Source of the DNA: JBEKSX01 sp049516635
GTDB taxonomy: Bacteria > Bacteroidota > Ignavibacteria > Tepidaquicellales > OLB5
Length of the DNA stretch: 57,791 nucleotides
Reading direction: 5' to 3'
NCBI GenBank assembly: GCA_049516635.1
Contig: JBEKSX010000008.1
Span: forward strand, 1-57,791
Under the pieces are notes generated by a model. The model was not told the origin of the DNA. It ran no database searches and saw nothing but the letters and a program-made list of their open reading frames with translations. Both the position numbers and the translations under genes were made by a program. The first letter of the stretch is position 1; each line of letters starts with the position of its first letter. Positions 36,107 to 45,765 of the stretch are shown here, piece by piece.

Positions 36107-37330
36107 TCATTTTTTATTGTTCTTTGGCGGAGGATTTTGTTTTTGAGGCGGGGATGTTTTAGGAGGAGGAGATATTTTAAGAGGAGCGGATGTTTTAGGA
36201 GGTGGTGATGTTTTGGGCGTGGAATTCCCTGTCTTGGTGGTACTTCCCGTCTGGTTAGACCTGTTGGTTTGATTCGTATTTCCTTTTTGCGTGGAAGTAG
36301 TAGTATTATATGTTTTAGTGCTGTTGTATGATTTTGAAGTACTATATGTTTTCTTGTTCACGCTGGTTTTGGGGCTTGTCACATTTGTATTATTCCCGTT
36401 CTCTTTTTTTATGTTGGTTCCGTTATTGTTAGGATTGGTATTATTGTTATCGTTTTTGTTAACAGTGACATTTTTATTGTTGTTGGGATTCTCTTTTACG
36501 TTTGTAACTTTTGAAGTGCCTGTAAATTCCTTAACAGGTTTTTGAATTATCGTTGTACCTTTGGCATTTTCAATTTCTTTTAGGTCAGGTCCTGAATTAA
36601 TGATCTTCTTGCCCTGTACATTGAGACCTGTGAGTTCAGTTGAGCTTTCAATAAATCCTTTGTTCTTATCGATGCTTATAACGGTTCCTTTATCTATAGG
36701 GTCTGTAAATTTCTTTTTATCTACAAAGACCCAGTTATTATTATTTACATGCTGTGAGTTAACAATACTGCCGCGGGGGTCAAAATGCTCACGCGGTGAA
36801 AGCGGGCGCCAGCCCACATATCCTCCGGAATGACGCCATGAAACCCATGCAGGTGCCCACCTGTGACCGGGTGACCAGACCCATCCGTAAGCCCTTGAAT
36901 GCCACCACCTGCCGTAATGGTAGGGATACCATCCCCACGTATAATTCGATACCCACATCCATCCCCAATCGGTCCATACCCATCTGCCGTTGCAATACGG
37001 ATTCCATCCTTCGTAAACATAATAAGGACTCGGTACCCAGATGTATTGTGTATAAATATCATTATCTACATCTCCCTGTTCATCTACATAAGTATTATCA
37101 TCCACTGTTGATTCATCAGGGTCAATTTCATCCGGTGTTATCGTTACCCATTGACCGTCCTGTGAAAGAGAATCCTGAAAATCATCAAGCGATACAGGAA
37201 TATAACCGGGGTTATCATCCTGGGTTTCATCCTGAGTTTGGGAGGAGATCGTACCGCTGCACCCTGTGAATATCAAGAAGATAATCACGGATAAGATAGA
37301 AACTAATAAATATTTCAAATTCAATTTCAA
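36107..37330 (-). CDS. DUF6600 (YXWXW-type) lipoprotein
   Basis: A 407-residue lipoprotein (lipobox FTGC, Cys at 24). The Trp/Tyr-rich DUF6600 core is at about 95-190 (WNPYCNGRWVWTDWGWMWV, WGWYPYHYGRWW, GGYVGWRPLSP), followed by a NWVFVDKKKFTDPIDKGTVI segment and a 150-residue Asn/Lys/Thr/Pro-rich tail ending in PPKTS/PPKNNKK repeats. It is a paralogue of the 5935 gene outside the island, but lipid-anchored where that one has a plain signal peptide. The basic tail could reach the peptidoglycan or surface polymers (inference). Function unknown. Confidence 0.8.
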   Translation of the reverse strand: MKLNLKYLLVSILSVIIFLIFTGCSGTISSQTQDETQDDNPGYIPVSLDDFQDSLSQDGQWVTITPDEIDPDESTVDDNTYVDEQGDVDNDIYTQYIWVPSPYYVYEGWNPYCNGRWVWTDWGWMWVSNYTWGWYPYHYGRWWHSRAYGWVWSPGHRWAPAWVSWRHSGGYVGWRPLSPREHFDPRGSIVNSQHVNNNNWVFVDKKKFTDPIDKGTVISIDKNKGFIESSTELTGLNVQGKKIINSGPDLKEIENAKGTTIIQKPVKEFTGTSKVTNVKENPNNNKNVTVNKNDNNNTNPNNNGTNIKKENGNNTNVTSPKTSVNKKTYSTSKSYNSTKTYNTTTSTQKGNTNQTNRSNQTGSTTKTGNSTPKTSPPPKTSAPLKISPPPKTSPPQKQNPPPKNNKK

Positions 37331-37441
37331 TTCTCCCGTAAGCTAATGCTTTTTACATTGAGTAAAATAATATATTGTTTGTGTACATGAATGAATCGGC
37401 TGTAAAAATATGTTACCAATACAGCACATTACACATTATTA

Positions 37442-39247
37442 TTACTTCATTGTGTTAAATAGATTCTTCAATATATCTTTATCTTTATCCGAATAATAAT
37501 ACCCGTCATTTTCGAGCCTGGAAATTCCATCCATTCCGTCTTTAAGTGCAGGTTCAATTTCAACCGCTGTTTCTAAGTATTTTCGAGCGTTACCCTGATC
37601 GTTCTTTTCAAAATAGACCATGGAAATAGCTAAAATTGCATCCCAATTTTTCGGGTTCTTCGCCAGGCATTGATTATATTTTTGAATTGCAGCATCAAGA
37701 TCATTTTTTTCGAAATAGCAATCCCCGATGAAGTCATTAGCTCCGTCATAATCGGGTTTCAGCTCGAGGACTTTATTGAACTCCTCAATAGCGGGGTCGT
37801 ATTGCTTCATAATGAATAATATGTTTCCTTTTGCATATATTGCGTCCGAATAAGCGGAATCAATTTTAATTGCGTTATTAAAATCATCGAGTGCACCGGA
37901 ATAATCTTTCCCCATATATTTAGCGTTACCGCGGTTGAAATATGCAATAGTATAGTCGGGTTTCAATTCCACTGCTCTTGAAAAGTCCTCATCAGCACCA
38001 ACAGAGTTCGTAGAGTTTAATCTGGTAAGCCCCCTGTTATTATACGCAACGGCATAGTTCGAGTCGATTTTAATTGCCTGGTCGTAATCGGTCATGGCTC
38101 CCTTATAGTCCTGTAAATTTACTTTTGCAAGCCCCCGGTTATTGTATGCTTCTGCATAATCCTGCTTTAGATCGATCGCTTTGTTAAAATCGGAAATTGC
38201 TCCCTGAAAATCCTGTAAATTTTCCTTTGTTAATCCTCTGTTATTGAATGCTTCGGCATAGTAAGGTTTAAAATGGATCGCTTTATTGAAATCATGAATG
38301 GCATTATCATAATCCTGCAGATTATCTTTTGTTAAACCCCGGTTGTTATAAGCTTCAGAATAATCATGTCTGATTTCGATAGCTTTATCGTAATCTGCCA
38401 GTGCATCTGTAAATTCCAGCAGAATGTCCTTTAGCAGTCCGCGGTTATTGTATGCTTCCGCAAAATCAGAATTTAACTGAATTGCTTTATTGTAATCTGA
38501 TAAAGCTCCGCTGTAATCCTGCAATGAAGCCTCCGCCAAACCTCTATTGTTATAAGCTTCCGCATAATCCGGTTTCAGTTGTATTGCTTTATCATAATTA
38601 GAAATTGCATTTTTGTAATCTTTCAGGTTGTCATCGGCTAAGCCCCGGTTATTGTATGCTTCTGCAAAGTTCGGATTGATAGAAACCGCCTCGTCGAAGT
38701 CTGCATAAGCTTCCCTGAAATCCTGCAGGTTATCCTTAGTTATTCCGCGGTTATTATAAGCTTCTGCATAATCTTTTTTTAATTCGATCGCTTTGTCATA
38801 ATCTTTCAGAGCTTCCTCGAAATCCTGAAAGCATGCTTTCACAATACCCCTGTTATTATAAGCTTCAGCGAAATCAGGTTTCAATTTAATTGCCTTGTTG
38901 AAATCCGAGAGAGCCCCATGATAATCCTGCAGTCTGTTCTTTGATATACCCCTATTATTATAAGCCTCCGCAAAATTAGTATCCAGTCCGATTGCATTGT
39001 TGAAGTCGGCTATCGAGCCGTGGTAGTGATGCAGATTACATTTTGCCAGACCCCTATAATTATAAGCTTCAGCATTATCGGGTTTTAATTCGATTGCTTT
39101 GCTGTAATCAGTTATAGCATCCTTATAATTTCCTGCGCTATTTTCCTGATTTCCTTTGGAAATGAGATCATTCACCGTTTGAGATCTTATTGAGTCCGTA
39201 AAAGAATAAGCAAATAAAGCCAGTGATATTATAATAAGATACTTCAT
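37442..39247 (-). CDS. Exported large TPR-repeat protein
   Basis: About 600 residues, almost all TPRs: roughly 15 repeats of 34 residues with the recurring phrase AEAYNNRGL, then K/LQDY and KAI..KPDY. The start is placed at 39247, where a signal-peptide-like segment begins (MKYLIIISLALFAYSFTDSIRSQ); the frame is open to an earlier ATG at 39274, which would add nine residues before it. TPRs mediate protein-protein contacts, so this is a periplasmic scaffold by inference. The C-terminal tail (LKDGMDGISRLEN...ILKNLFNTMK) is shared with the STAND-like ATPase at 18528. Confidence 0.82.
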   Translation of the reverse strand: MKYLIIISLALFAYSFTDSIRSQTVNDLISKGNQENSAGNYKDAITDYSKAIELKPDNAEAYNYRGLAKCNLHHYHGSIADFNNAIGLDTNFAEAYNNRGISKNRLQDYHGALSDFNKAIKLKPDFAEAYNNRGIVKACFQDFEEALKDYDKAIELKKDYAEAYNNRGITKDNLQDFREAYADFDEAVSINPNFAEAYNNRGLADDNLKDYKNAISNYDKAIQLKPDYAEAYNNRGLAEASLQDYSGALSDYNKAIQLNSDFAEAYNNRGLLKDILLEFTDALADYDKAIEIRHDYSEAYNNRGLTKDNLQDYDNAIHDFNKAIHFKPYYAEAFNNRGLTKENLQDFQGAISDFNKAIDLKQDYAEAYNNRGLAKVNLQDYKGAMTDYDQAIKIDSNYAVAYNNRGLTRLNSTNSVGADEDFSRAVELKPDYTIAYFNRGNAKYMGKDYSGALDDFNNAIKIDSAYSDAIYAKGNILFIMKQYDPAIEEFNKVLELKPDYDGANDFIGDCYFEKNDLDAAIQKYNQCLAKNPKNWDAILAISMVYFEKNDQGNARKYLETAVEIEPALKDGMDGISRLENDGYYYSDKDKDILKNLFNTMK

Positions 39248-39471
39248 TTTAATATTTTTAATAAATGTCTGCAAACTGTTTTGTTAAATTGCTTTAAAGG
39301 TATATTAATTTTGAACCTGTATTTGTTTAAAACACAATGTTAAATATAAATATATGGAATTCCTCGGTCAAGTCTAATTACATTTATTTACATTATTTTA
39401 AAATTCATTTAAATAAATTACAGCTTTGCATATTAACTTACTTATAATTTTATAATTAAATGCAGGAATAA

Positions 39472-41991
39472 ATGTTGTGTAATTTTCCCGGTAAAAAAGG
39501 TTGTTCACCCGCTGTTGTAGTGATCTTGCTGTTTTGTTTATTTTCTGCGGGTGTACACGCGCAGAACAGGCGAGAACACAATGGAAATTTTCAAGGAAGA
39601 AATTTCCCGGGCAGCATTACGGGTACTGTCCTGGACAGCAGCGGAAATTCTCCCCTAGAGGGTGCGGCAGTGAGAATATCAAGGATAGGCAGTGATAGTT
39701 CGCGTGCCAGAGGGAATTACACGGATGAAAAAGGGAATTTTACTATTAAGGTACCTTACGGAACGTATAAGATTACGGTTACATATACAGGATATAATAA
39801 ATATATAGCTGATTCAGTAGAGGTGTCATCATCCAAACCTGAAGCAAGCCTTGAAAAAATAAAGCTTTCAATGTCAAATATTTCCACCGAAGAAATTGAG
39901 GTCGAAAGCCAGAAGCCCGTTATGGAGATCACCCCTGAGAAAAAAGTGGTTAACGTAGAAAATACGATAATCACTAAAGGTGAAACAGTGATCGATCTTC
40001 TTAAGAAAATTCCGCTTGTTCAGGTTGATAACAACAATAACGTTATGATGAGAGGCAGTGCGAACGTGAAGCTCCTCATAAACGGGAAGGAATCGGCAAT
40101 GACAGACTATCTTGACCAGATGCCCGCAGAGATGGTGCAGGATATAGAACTGATAACAAATCCCCCTGCGAAATACGAATCCGAGGGACAGGCAGGGTTG
40201 ATAAACATTGTTTTGAAAGAGAATGCTAATAAAGGTATAAACGGAGGGATTACTTTAAGTGCCGCTACAAGTGACAGGTACAACGGATCGGTGAACTTTA
40301 ACATGAGGAAGGGTAATTTTACTATACTGGGTAACCTGTATTACGGAACAAACTACAATACCTCAACTTCTTCGAACAATCTTGTAAATACTTTAAATAC
40401 ACTGTCGTATACAAACCAGAATGACTTTACCGCAAATAAGAGGAGATTTGAGTATTTCAACGGGGGATTTGAGTACATGTTCAGTAAGGAACATTCTCTC
40501 AATTTTCAGGGCTTTTACGGATATGGTAAAACTAACGGAAGCGATTACGGGCAGAACTATTTGCTGGACAGCGTACAAAGCTTATATGAATATTATACGA
40601 AGAATAATTTCACGGACGGTTCCGGCAAGCGTTACCACCTATCGCTTACCTATGACGGGAAATATAAGGACAACGAACAGCTTACGGGTAATGTAACTTT
40701 AACTGGTGGATCAGCTAACAGCACATTGAACCAGACCTTGCATTACTTCGACGGGAATTACATCCCGTTAAATATCTCACCGTATAACGAAGTGGATACG
40801 AGGAACTCCAGCAATTATCATTTCAATACACAGCTGGATTATGTGAAACCGTTTTCCAAAGAATCAAAGCTCGAAGCCGGATATAAAGGAGTGATCCGCT
40901 CAAGCGATAACAATCTTGTAGCGGATACGATGAACTACAATACGAACCAGTACACCGAAAATCTTGGGACGAGCAATCATTTTATTTACAAAGAACAAAT
41001 ATATGCGCTTTATGCCGAATACGGCAACGCAATAGGTAATTTCAGCTTTAAGCTCGGATTACGGGGCGAGCAGACGTTCACAAAGGGAGACCTGGTAAAT
41101 ACCGATACTGTATTTACCACGAAATATTTTGACCTCTTCCCGACATTAAATCTTGCTCAAAAGCTGGGTGAAGTGGAACAGATACAGGCAAGCTACAGCA
41201 GAAGGATAAACAGGCCTAATAACTTCAGGTTAAATCCTTTTGTTAACCGGGCTAACCCGCAAAACATAGTTTACGGAAACCCGCACCTGAAGCCTCAGTA
41301 CACAGATTCGTATGAGCTGAATTTTGTAACAACACTCGGTACGTCATCCGTAACCCCGTCATTGTTCCTGAGACGTACGCACGATCTTATGACAAGATAC
41401 GTTGTCCAGACAGACAGCAATATCACAGTATCTACATTCCAGAACTTCTCAAGCTCGACGTCATACGGAATTGATCTGATAATGAGCACATCGATATTCA
41501 AATGGTGGATGCTGAATGCAACACTGAGCTACTACAGATTATCATTTGACGGAGGCAACATAGATAATTTTGCCACCCCGTCAGGATATTCGTTCAGGGG
41601 AAATTTTTCCACTATAGTGACCCTTCCAAAGCTATTCGATTTCCAGATGTTCTATAATTACCAGGGGAAAAAATTTACTTCGCAGGGTACAATTGATCCC
41701 AGACAATCGCTTGACGTCGGAATCAGTAAAACATTTTTTGATAATTCGCTGACGGTTCTCCTGAAAGCCAACGATATTTTCAAAACTTTAAATAATAACA
41801 GTTACATGGCAGGTCTCGGATTTATAGAAAACAGTACGGGCAGCTACAATTCCCGGAATGTGCAGTTGACCGTTACCTACAAATTCGGCAACAATGATAA
41901 GCGTCAGCAAAGAAAGAGGATGAATAATGATAAAAATAAAAATAATGAGGATGAGCAGAACGATGATAACATAGAGGACGAAGGGGAATGA
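39472..41991 (+). CDS. TonB-dependent-receptor-like outer membrane beta-barrel
   Basis: An 839-residue outer-membrane protein. Signal peptide 1-30 (GVHAQ). A carboxypeptidase-regulatory-like beta-sandwich at about 47-125 (GSITGTVLDSSGNSPLEGAAV...YGTYKITVTYTGY) is followed by a plug domain (about 150-250: VIDLLKKIPLVQVDNNNNVMMRGSANVKLLINGK, MPAEMVQDIELITNPPAKYESEGQAGLINI) and an outer-membrane barrel of the OMP_b-brl type to about 810. The end is an unusual Lys/Asn/Glu/Asp-rich tail (ending NIEDEGE) past the last strand. Such proteins import or export large ligands; no TonB box is obvious, so TonB coupling is uncertain. No SusD-like partner is present. Confidence 0.87.
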   Translation: MLCNFPGKKGCSPAVVVILLFCLFSAGVHAQNRREHNGNFQGRNFPGSITGTVLDSSGNSPLEGAAVRISRIGSDSSRARGNYTDEKGNFTIKVPYGTYKITVTYTGYNKYIADSVEVSSSKPEASLEKIKLSMSNISTEEIEVESQKPVMEITPEKKVVNVENTIITKGETVIDLLKKIPLVQVDNNNNVMMRGSANVKLLINGKESAMTDYLDQMPAEMVQDIELITNPPAKYESEGQAGLINIVLKENANKGINGGITLSAATSDRYNGSVNFNMRKGNFTILGNLYYGTNYNTSTSSNNLVNTLNTLSYTNQNDFTANKRRFEYFNGGFEYMFSKEHSLNFQGFYGYGKTNGSDYGQNYLLDSVQSLYEYYTKNNFTDGSGKRYHLSLTYDGKYKDNEQLTGNVTLTGGSANSTLNQTLHYFDGNYIPLNISPYNEVDTRNSSNYHFNTQLDYVKPFSKESKLEAGYKGVIRSSDNNLVADTMNYNTNQYTENLGTSNHFIYKEQIYALYAEYGNAIGNFSFKLGLRGEQTFTKGDLVNTDTVFTTKYFDLFPTLNLAQKLGEVEQIQASYSRRINRPNNFRLNPFVNRANPQNIVYGNPHLKPQYTDSYELNFVTTLGTSSVTPSLFLRRTHDLMTRYVVQTDSNITVSTFQNFSSSTSYGIDLIMSTSIFKWWMLNATLSYYRLSFDGGNIDNFATPSGYSFRGNFSTIVTLPKLFDFQMFYNYQGKKFTSQGTIDPRQSLDVGISKTFFDNSLTVLLKANDIFKTLNNNSYMAGLGFIENSTGSYNSRNVQLTVTYKFGNNDKRQQRKRMNNDKNKNNEDEQNDDNIEDEGE

Positions 41992-42029
41992 ATTATATAA
42001 CAAATAGCAGATACCGGGAATAAATCATA

Positions 42030-42210
42030 CTATTTAATCTTTATAATACATAGATTTGGGCACTCAAATTCAGGCGGTAAGGTAAATGCAATTGGTGCCG
42101 CACCTTCGCATTTTATAGTTAGGGTTTGCTGTATAAACGGATCATCGATATTCGGGTTGAACTGCAAATAATTCAGAAAGCCTTCTAGACCTGCGGCACT
42201 TAGCTTCGAA
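42030..42210 (-). pseudogene. 3' fragment of an unknown gene
   Basis: A minus-strand frame with no start reads FLNYLQFNPNIDDPFIQQT, LTIKCEGAAPIAFTLPPEFE and CPNLCIIKIK, then stops at 42030; an in-frame stop lies just upstream near 42210. The sequence is strongly protein-like (balanced, beta-rich, two cysteines near the end). It looks like the last ~60 codons of a gene truncated by the insertion or deletion that placed the ABC exporter next to it. Confidence 0.45.
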
Positions 42211-42271
42211 CGTTAGCGGCAAGCACAGGAATGACAAAACATCAATAAGCAGATTTAACTATAAATAACAA

Positions 42272-43069
42272 ATGACCATCGTAGAAACAAAGAAACTAAC
42301 ACGCAAATTCGGTTCTTACAAAGCGGTTGATTCGTTAGATATTAATGTTGAAGCGGGAGAGGCTTTTGCATTGCTGGGTCCTAACGGAGCGGGCAAAACA
42401 ACCGCAATTAAAATGCTTACCACGCTTCTTCCTGTTACCTCAGGTGAGGCATTCATTTGCGGATTCAATGTCACCACGCAGGCGAATAAAGTAAGAAGAG
42501 TGATCGGATATGTGCCGCAGATGATATCTGTTGACGGTACACTTACGGGTGAGGAAAATCTTTTACTGTTTGCCCGGCTATACGATATTCCTTCAAAAGA
42601 ATGCAAGCCGCGTGTATTAGATTCATTATCTTTTATGGGACTGAGCGATGCAGCTAAAAAGCAGGTACATGAATATTCCGGCGGAATGATAAGAAGGCTC
42701 GAGATTGCTCAATCCATGTTACACCGTCCCGTGGTTTTATTTTTAGATGAACCTACTGTTGGTCTTGACCCAATTGCCTGTAAAACGGTTTGGGAACATA
42801 TACTTCAATTGAAAAAAGAATACAACACAACCATTCTAATGACCACGCATATCATGGATGAAGCAGAACATTTATGCAATCGTATTGCCTTTATGTCGCG
42901 CGGTAAATTAGTTGCTTGTGGTACGGCACAGGAATTAAAAAACTCCATTAATAAACCGAACTCAACTTTAGAGGATGCATTTATACATTATACTTCCGAA
43001 ACATTATCGGAAGAAAGCAACTATAGAAATATTTCAAGAGAAAGAAAAACTGCGAAAAGATTAGGATAA
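42272..43069 (+). CDS. ABC exporter ATPase (DrrA/ABC-2 type)
   Basis: A 265-residue ATPase that powers the permease encoded next. Walker A GPNGAGKT (36-43), Q-loop Gln83, signature YSGGM (135-139), Walker B VVLFLDE (154-160), H-loop His193 are all intact. It belongs to the daunorubicin-resistance/multidrug group (the 'PTVGLDP' D-loop and a C-terminal regulatory tail). It exports a small molecule or lipid; the substrate is not readable. The stop is 4 bases from the permease start, so the two are translated together. Confidence 0.92.
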   Translation: MTIVETKKLTRKFGSYKAVDSLDINVEAGEAFALLGPNGAGKTTAIKMLTTLLPVTSGEAFICGFNVTTQANKVRRVIGYVPQMISVDGTLTGEENLLLFARLYDIPSKECKPRVLDSLSFMGLSDAAKKQVHEYSGGMIRRLEIAQSMLHRPVVLFLDEPTVGLDPIACKTVWEHILQLKKEYNTTILMTTHIMDEAEHLCNRIAFMSRGKLVACGTAQELKNSINKPNSTLEDAFIHYTSETLSEESNYRNISRERKTAKRLG

Positions 43070-43073
43070 ATCA

Positions 43074-43835
43074 ATGAGACAATTTATCAGGAAAACATGG
43101 GTAATTGCTGATTTTGAAATCAGGAAAATATTGCATGACCCGACAGAAGTGTTTACGCGTGCTGTACAGCCGGCATTGTGGCTATTGGTTTTCGGGCAGG
43201 TAATGGCCCGTACAAGAATGCTTCCCGGAGAAAATTATCTTGATTTTATGTCACCGGGTGTTTTAGCGCAAAGTGTTTTGTTTGTTTCTATTTTTTATGG
43301 CATCGCTATTATCTGGGAAAGAGATTTAGGACTCACACATAAATTTCTTGCAACACCTACTCCCCGCACAGCCCTTGTACTTGGCAAAGCAATATCTGCC
43401 GGCATTCGCTGCATTCCGTTAATGTTTATCATTTATATTCTTGCGGAATTACTATCGGTAAATGTTTTATGGAGCCCGGTTAACATCATCGGAGAACTAT
43501 TCTTATTGCTTCTGGGCGCTATGCTTTTTTCCACCTTTTCTCTTATTATTGCCTGTTTGGTAAAAACCCGTGAACGGTTCATGGGAATAGGTCAGCTTAT
43601 GACCATGCCGTTATTCTTTGCCAGCAATGCAATCTATCCAATAGACATTATGCCCGGATGGCTTAAAATAATTTCTCATTTCAATCCGCTTACTTATATG
43701 ATTGACGGGATGAGATTGTTAATGATTGGCACGCCTTCCGGTTTTTCATTACTCACTGATTATATTATCCTTGCAATATCATCATCAGTATTTATACTGA
43801 TAGGAGGTAGTTTGTATAAACGGGTTATCATATAG
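43074..43835 (+). CDS. ABC-2 type exporter permease (DrrB-like)
   Basis: A 253-residue inner-membrane permease with six hydrophobic helices and the ABC-2 family segments ADFEIRKILHDPTEVF (cytoplasmic elbow), SPGVLAQSVLFVSIFYGIAIIWERDLG and the NAIYPIDIMPGWLKIISHFNPLTYMIDGMR motif near the end. It forms the transporter with the ATPase 4 bases upstream. No accessory resistance gene flanks it. Confidence 0.92.
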   Translation: MRQFIRKTWVIADFEIRKILHDPTEVFTRAVQPALWLLVFGQVMARTRMLPGENYLDFMSPGVLAQSVLFVSIFYGIAIIWERDLGLTHKFLATPTPRTALVLGKAISAGIRCIPLMFIIYILAELLSVNVLWSPVNIIGELFLLLLGAMLFSTFSLIIACLVKTRERFMGIGQLMTMPLFFASNAIYPIDIMPGWLKIISHFNPLTYMIDGMRLLMIGTPSGFSLLTDYIILAISSSVFILIGGSLYKRVII

Positions 43836-43955
43836 TTCTATGCCGGCGAATTACCTATTCAGAGAATACATAATAATGAAATCAAGCAGTATCTTTACAG
43901 CAATTTCTCAAATTATGACCTGACCTTATTTTTAACTTACTTTAGTGATCAATAT

Positions 43956-44636
43956 TTATTTACTAAAAATAAACTTATAAACGATTCCGGCTAATACCGC
44001 ACCAATAATTGGAGCCAAAATAAAAAGCCATAACTGAGACAAAGCCCAACCCCCCACAAATATTGCCTGGCTAATACTTCTTGCAGGATTTACTGAAGTA
44101 TTGGTCACAGGAATACTAATCAGGTGAATCAAGGTCAATCCAAGTCCAATAGCTAATCCAGCGAATCCCTTCGGTGCTCTTTCATCTGTTGCTCCGAGAA
44201 TAATGATTAAAAACATAAAAGTCATCACGACCTCCGAGACCAAAGCTGCAACCAAACTGTATCCTCCGGGTGAATGTTCACCATATCCATTGGCGGCAAA
44301 ATTTCCAATATTACTTCCATTACCTGTAGCTATTACATAAAGAATCGAAGCTGCTGCAATTCCACCGAGAATTTGGGCTGCAATATATGGAAAGAGTTCC
44401 TTTAAGTTAAATCTACCTCCAATCCAGAGTCCAACTGAAACAGCAGGATTAAGGTGAGCACCCGAAATGTGTCCTAAAGCATAAACAATGGTTAACACCG
44501 TTAAACCAAAAGCCATTGCTACTCCAAGCAAACCAATTCCTAATTGCGGAAATGCTGCCGCTAAAACAGCGCTGCCACAACCACCGAGTACTAACCAAAG
44601 AGTTCCAATAAATTCTGCAGTAATTTTTTTAAACAT
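43956..44636 (-). CDS. aqpZ: Aquaporin Z
   Basis: A 226-residue major intrinsic protein with six membrane helices and two NPA half-helices (63-65 and 183-185). The selectivity-filter residues fall as Phe43, His171, Thr180 and Arg186, the same four residues as E. coli AqpZ (Phe43, His174, Thr183, Arg189), so it should pass water and exclude glycerol. A good ribosome binding site (AAAGGGGAAATT) precedes the ATG. It is unusual as cargo of an island and stands alone. Confidence 0.93.
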   Translation of the reverse strand: MFKKITAEFIGTLWLVLGGCGSAVLAAAFPQLGIGLLGVAMAFGLTVLTIVYALGHISGAHLNPAVSVGLWIGGRFNLKELFPYIAAQILGGIAAASILYVIATGNGSNIGNFAANGYGEHSPGGYSLVAALVSEVVMTFMFLIIILGATDERAPKGFAGLAIGLGLTLIHLISIPVTNTSVNPARSISQAIFVGGWALSQLWLFILAPIIGAVLAGIVYKFIFSK

Positions 44637-45765
44637 AATTTCCCCTTTTCTATTTAATTAAATATTTATTTTATACTTAATTTGTATGCATACCAAAATT
44701 AAATTGAAAAACGATTAATATCAACGTAATCTTGTTAAGAACTGATATTATACAAATAAGTGAAATATAAGATAAAATCAAAAAGACATAAAACAGAAAT
44801 AAATAACTATTAGAATAATATTTAGATTATTTGATAAGTTCATTTTCATATATGACAGCAACCAGAATGTCAATAGTATTGGAGCGGGAAAAAAGTCATG
44901 ATAAGGTATCAAGGTTTTAGAGAAAAGAAAAGTTAACCAAATGATGAATACCTGGAAAATACCTGATGGTTATTAATTCTCATCTCATTTCGTGGTTCTG
45001 TGTAAAGAAAACGAACTGTTATGTGAACTATCTTTTGACCGCACCGACCAGAAGTGGGAATTGGTGCAGTACGATAATGTGAGTTGATATAATTAATCAG
45101 TAGTCTCATACTCATCAAATACTTCATCTGCTAAGTAAGCAGATATCTTTCGCTGAAAATTGATTGAAAATGAATAATAAATCGGAACTAGTTACTGGAT
45201 TAGTTACTTTACAAGGCGCAAGATAATTATCTATTAAGGTTATAATAGAGAAGTCCAATAGACCCGAACTTTAACAATTATCGATAGGGGATAGAACACG
45301 TGTAATAAAAAGTACTGATCTTTCATTATATACGTTTCTATCCGTTAAATGTAATTAGATAGAAATTTCAACTTCAAAATACCTTATTTCAGTGAGGATT
45401 AAGTAAAAATATTTGGCTATTTTTGTATATATTTAGGGGTTATCAAAAAGTTAAAAAGCGAGACCGCATCCTCAAAATTCTCTCTTACGGGACTCTGAGA
45501 GAATATTTCTGCAAAGTCCCGAACAATATAACCTGCTGGAATCGGAGGATTATTCATTAAACCGGAAAATATCCCTGATAACATCATTTAATGTAAACCC
45601 CTTACATTAAATATTTCGGCGTTTTATAACATAACGAAAATAATATCAAGACTCATTCTCGAATTTTTATTTCCCTTTCACTTTCTTTACATCAGTTTCA
45701 AACCACAGATCTGACCGGATGGATAATCTATATTTTATACAATCCGATAAATTAATGATAAATAA
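44637..45765. other. Long intergenic region with DUF6504 relic
   Basis: About 1.1 kb, AT-rich. Holds the DUF6504-like pseudogene at 44929-45087 and a weak hairpin (ATTCTCTC with GAGAGAAT, 45477-45504). The rest is unrecognised. Confidence 0.45.
44929..45087 (+). pseudogene. Truncated DUF6504-like gene, copy 3
   Basis: Fifty-two codons matching the 28476 gene from KVNQMMNTWKIPDG to the stop, with an in-frame TAA at 44974-44976. The 5' third, promoter and operator are missing. Similarity to copies 1 and 2 continues just past the stop. Confidence 0.82.

Noticed and set aside
36745..37269. Several overlapping frames on both strands over the Trp-rich core of the DUF6600 lipoprotein
   Set aside because: TGG-rich sequence avoids stops in other frames; the lipoprotein frame has the lipobox and family pattern.
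37442..39247. Regular ~102-base periodicity, considered as CRISPR or satellite
   Set aside because: It is the DNA of 34-residue TPR repeats, with no fixed repeat/spacer alternation.
44933..45127. Minus-strand 64-codon frame
   Set aside because: It is antisense to the DUF6504 relic and has no support of its own.
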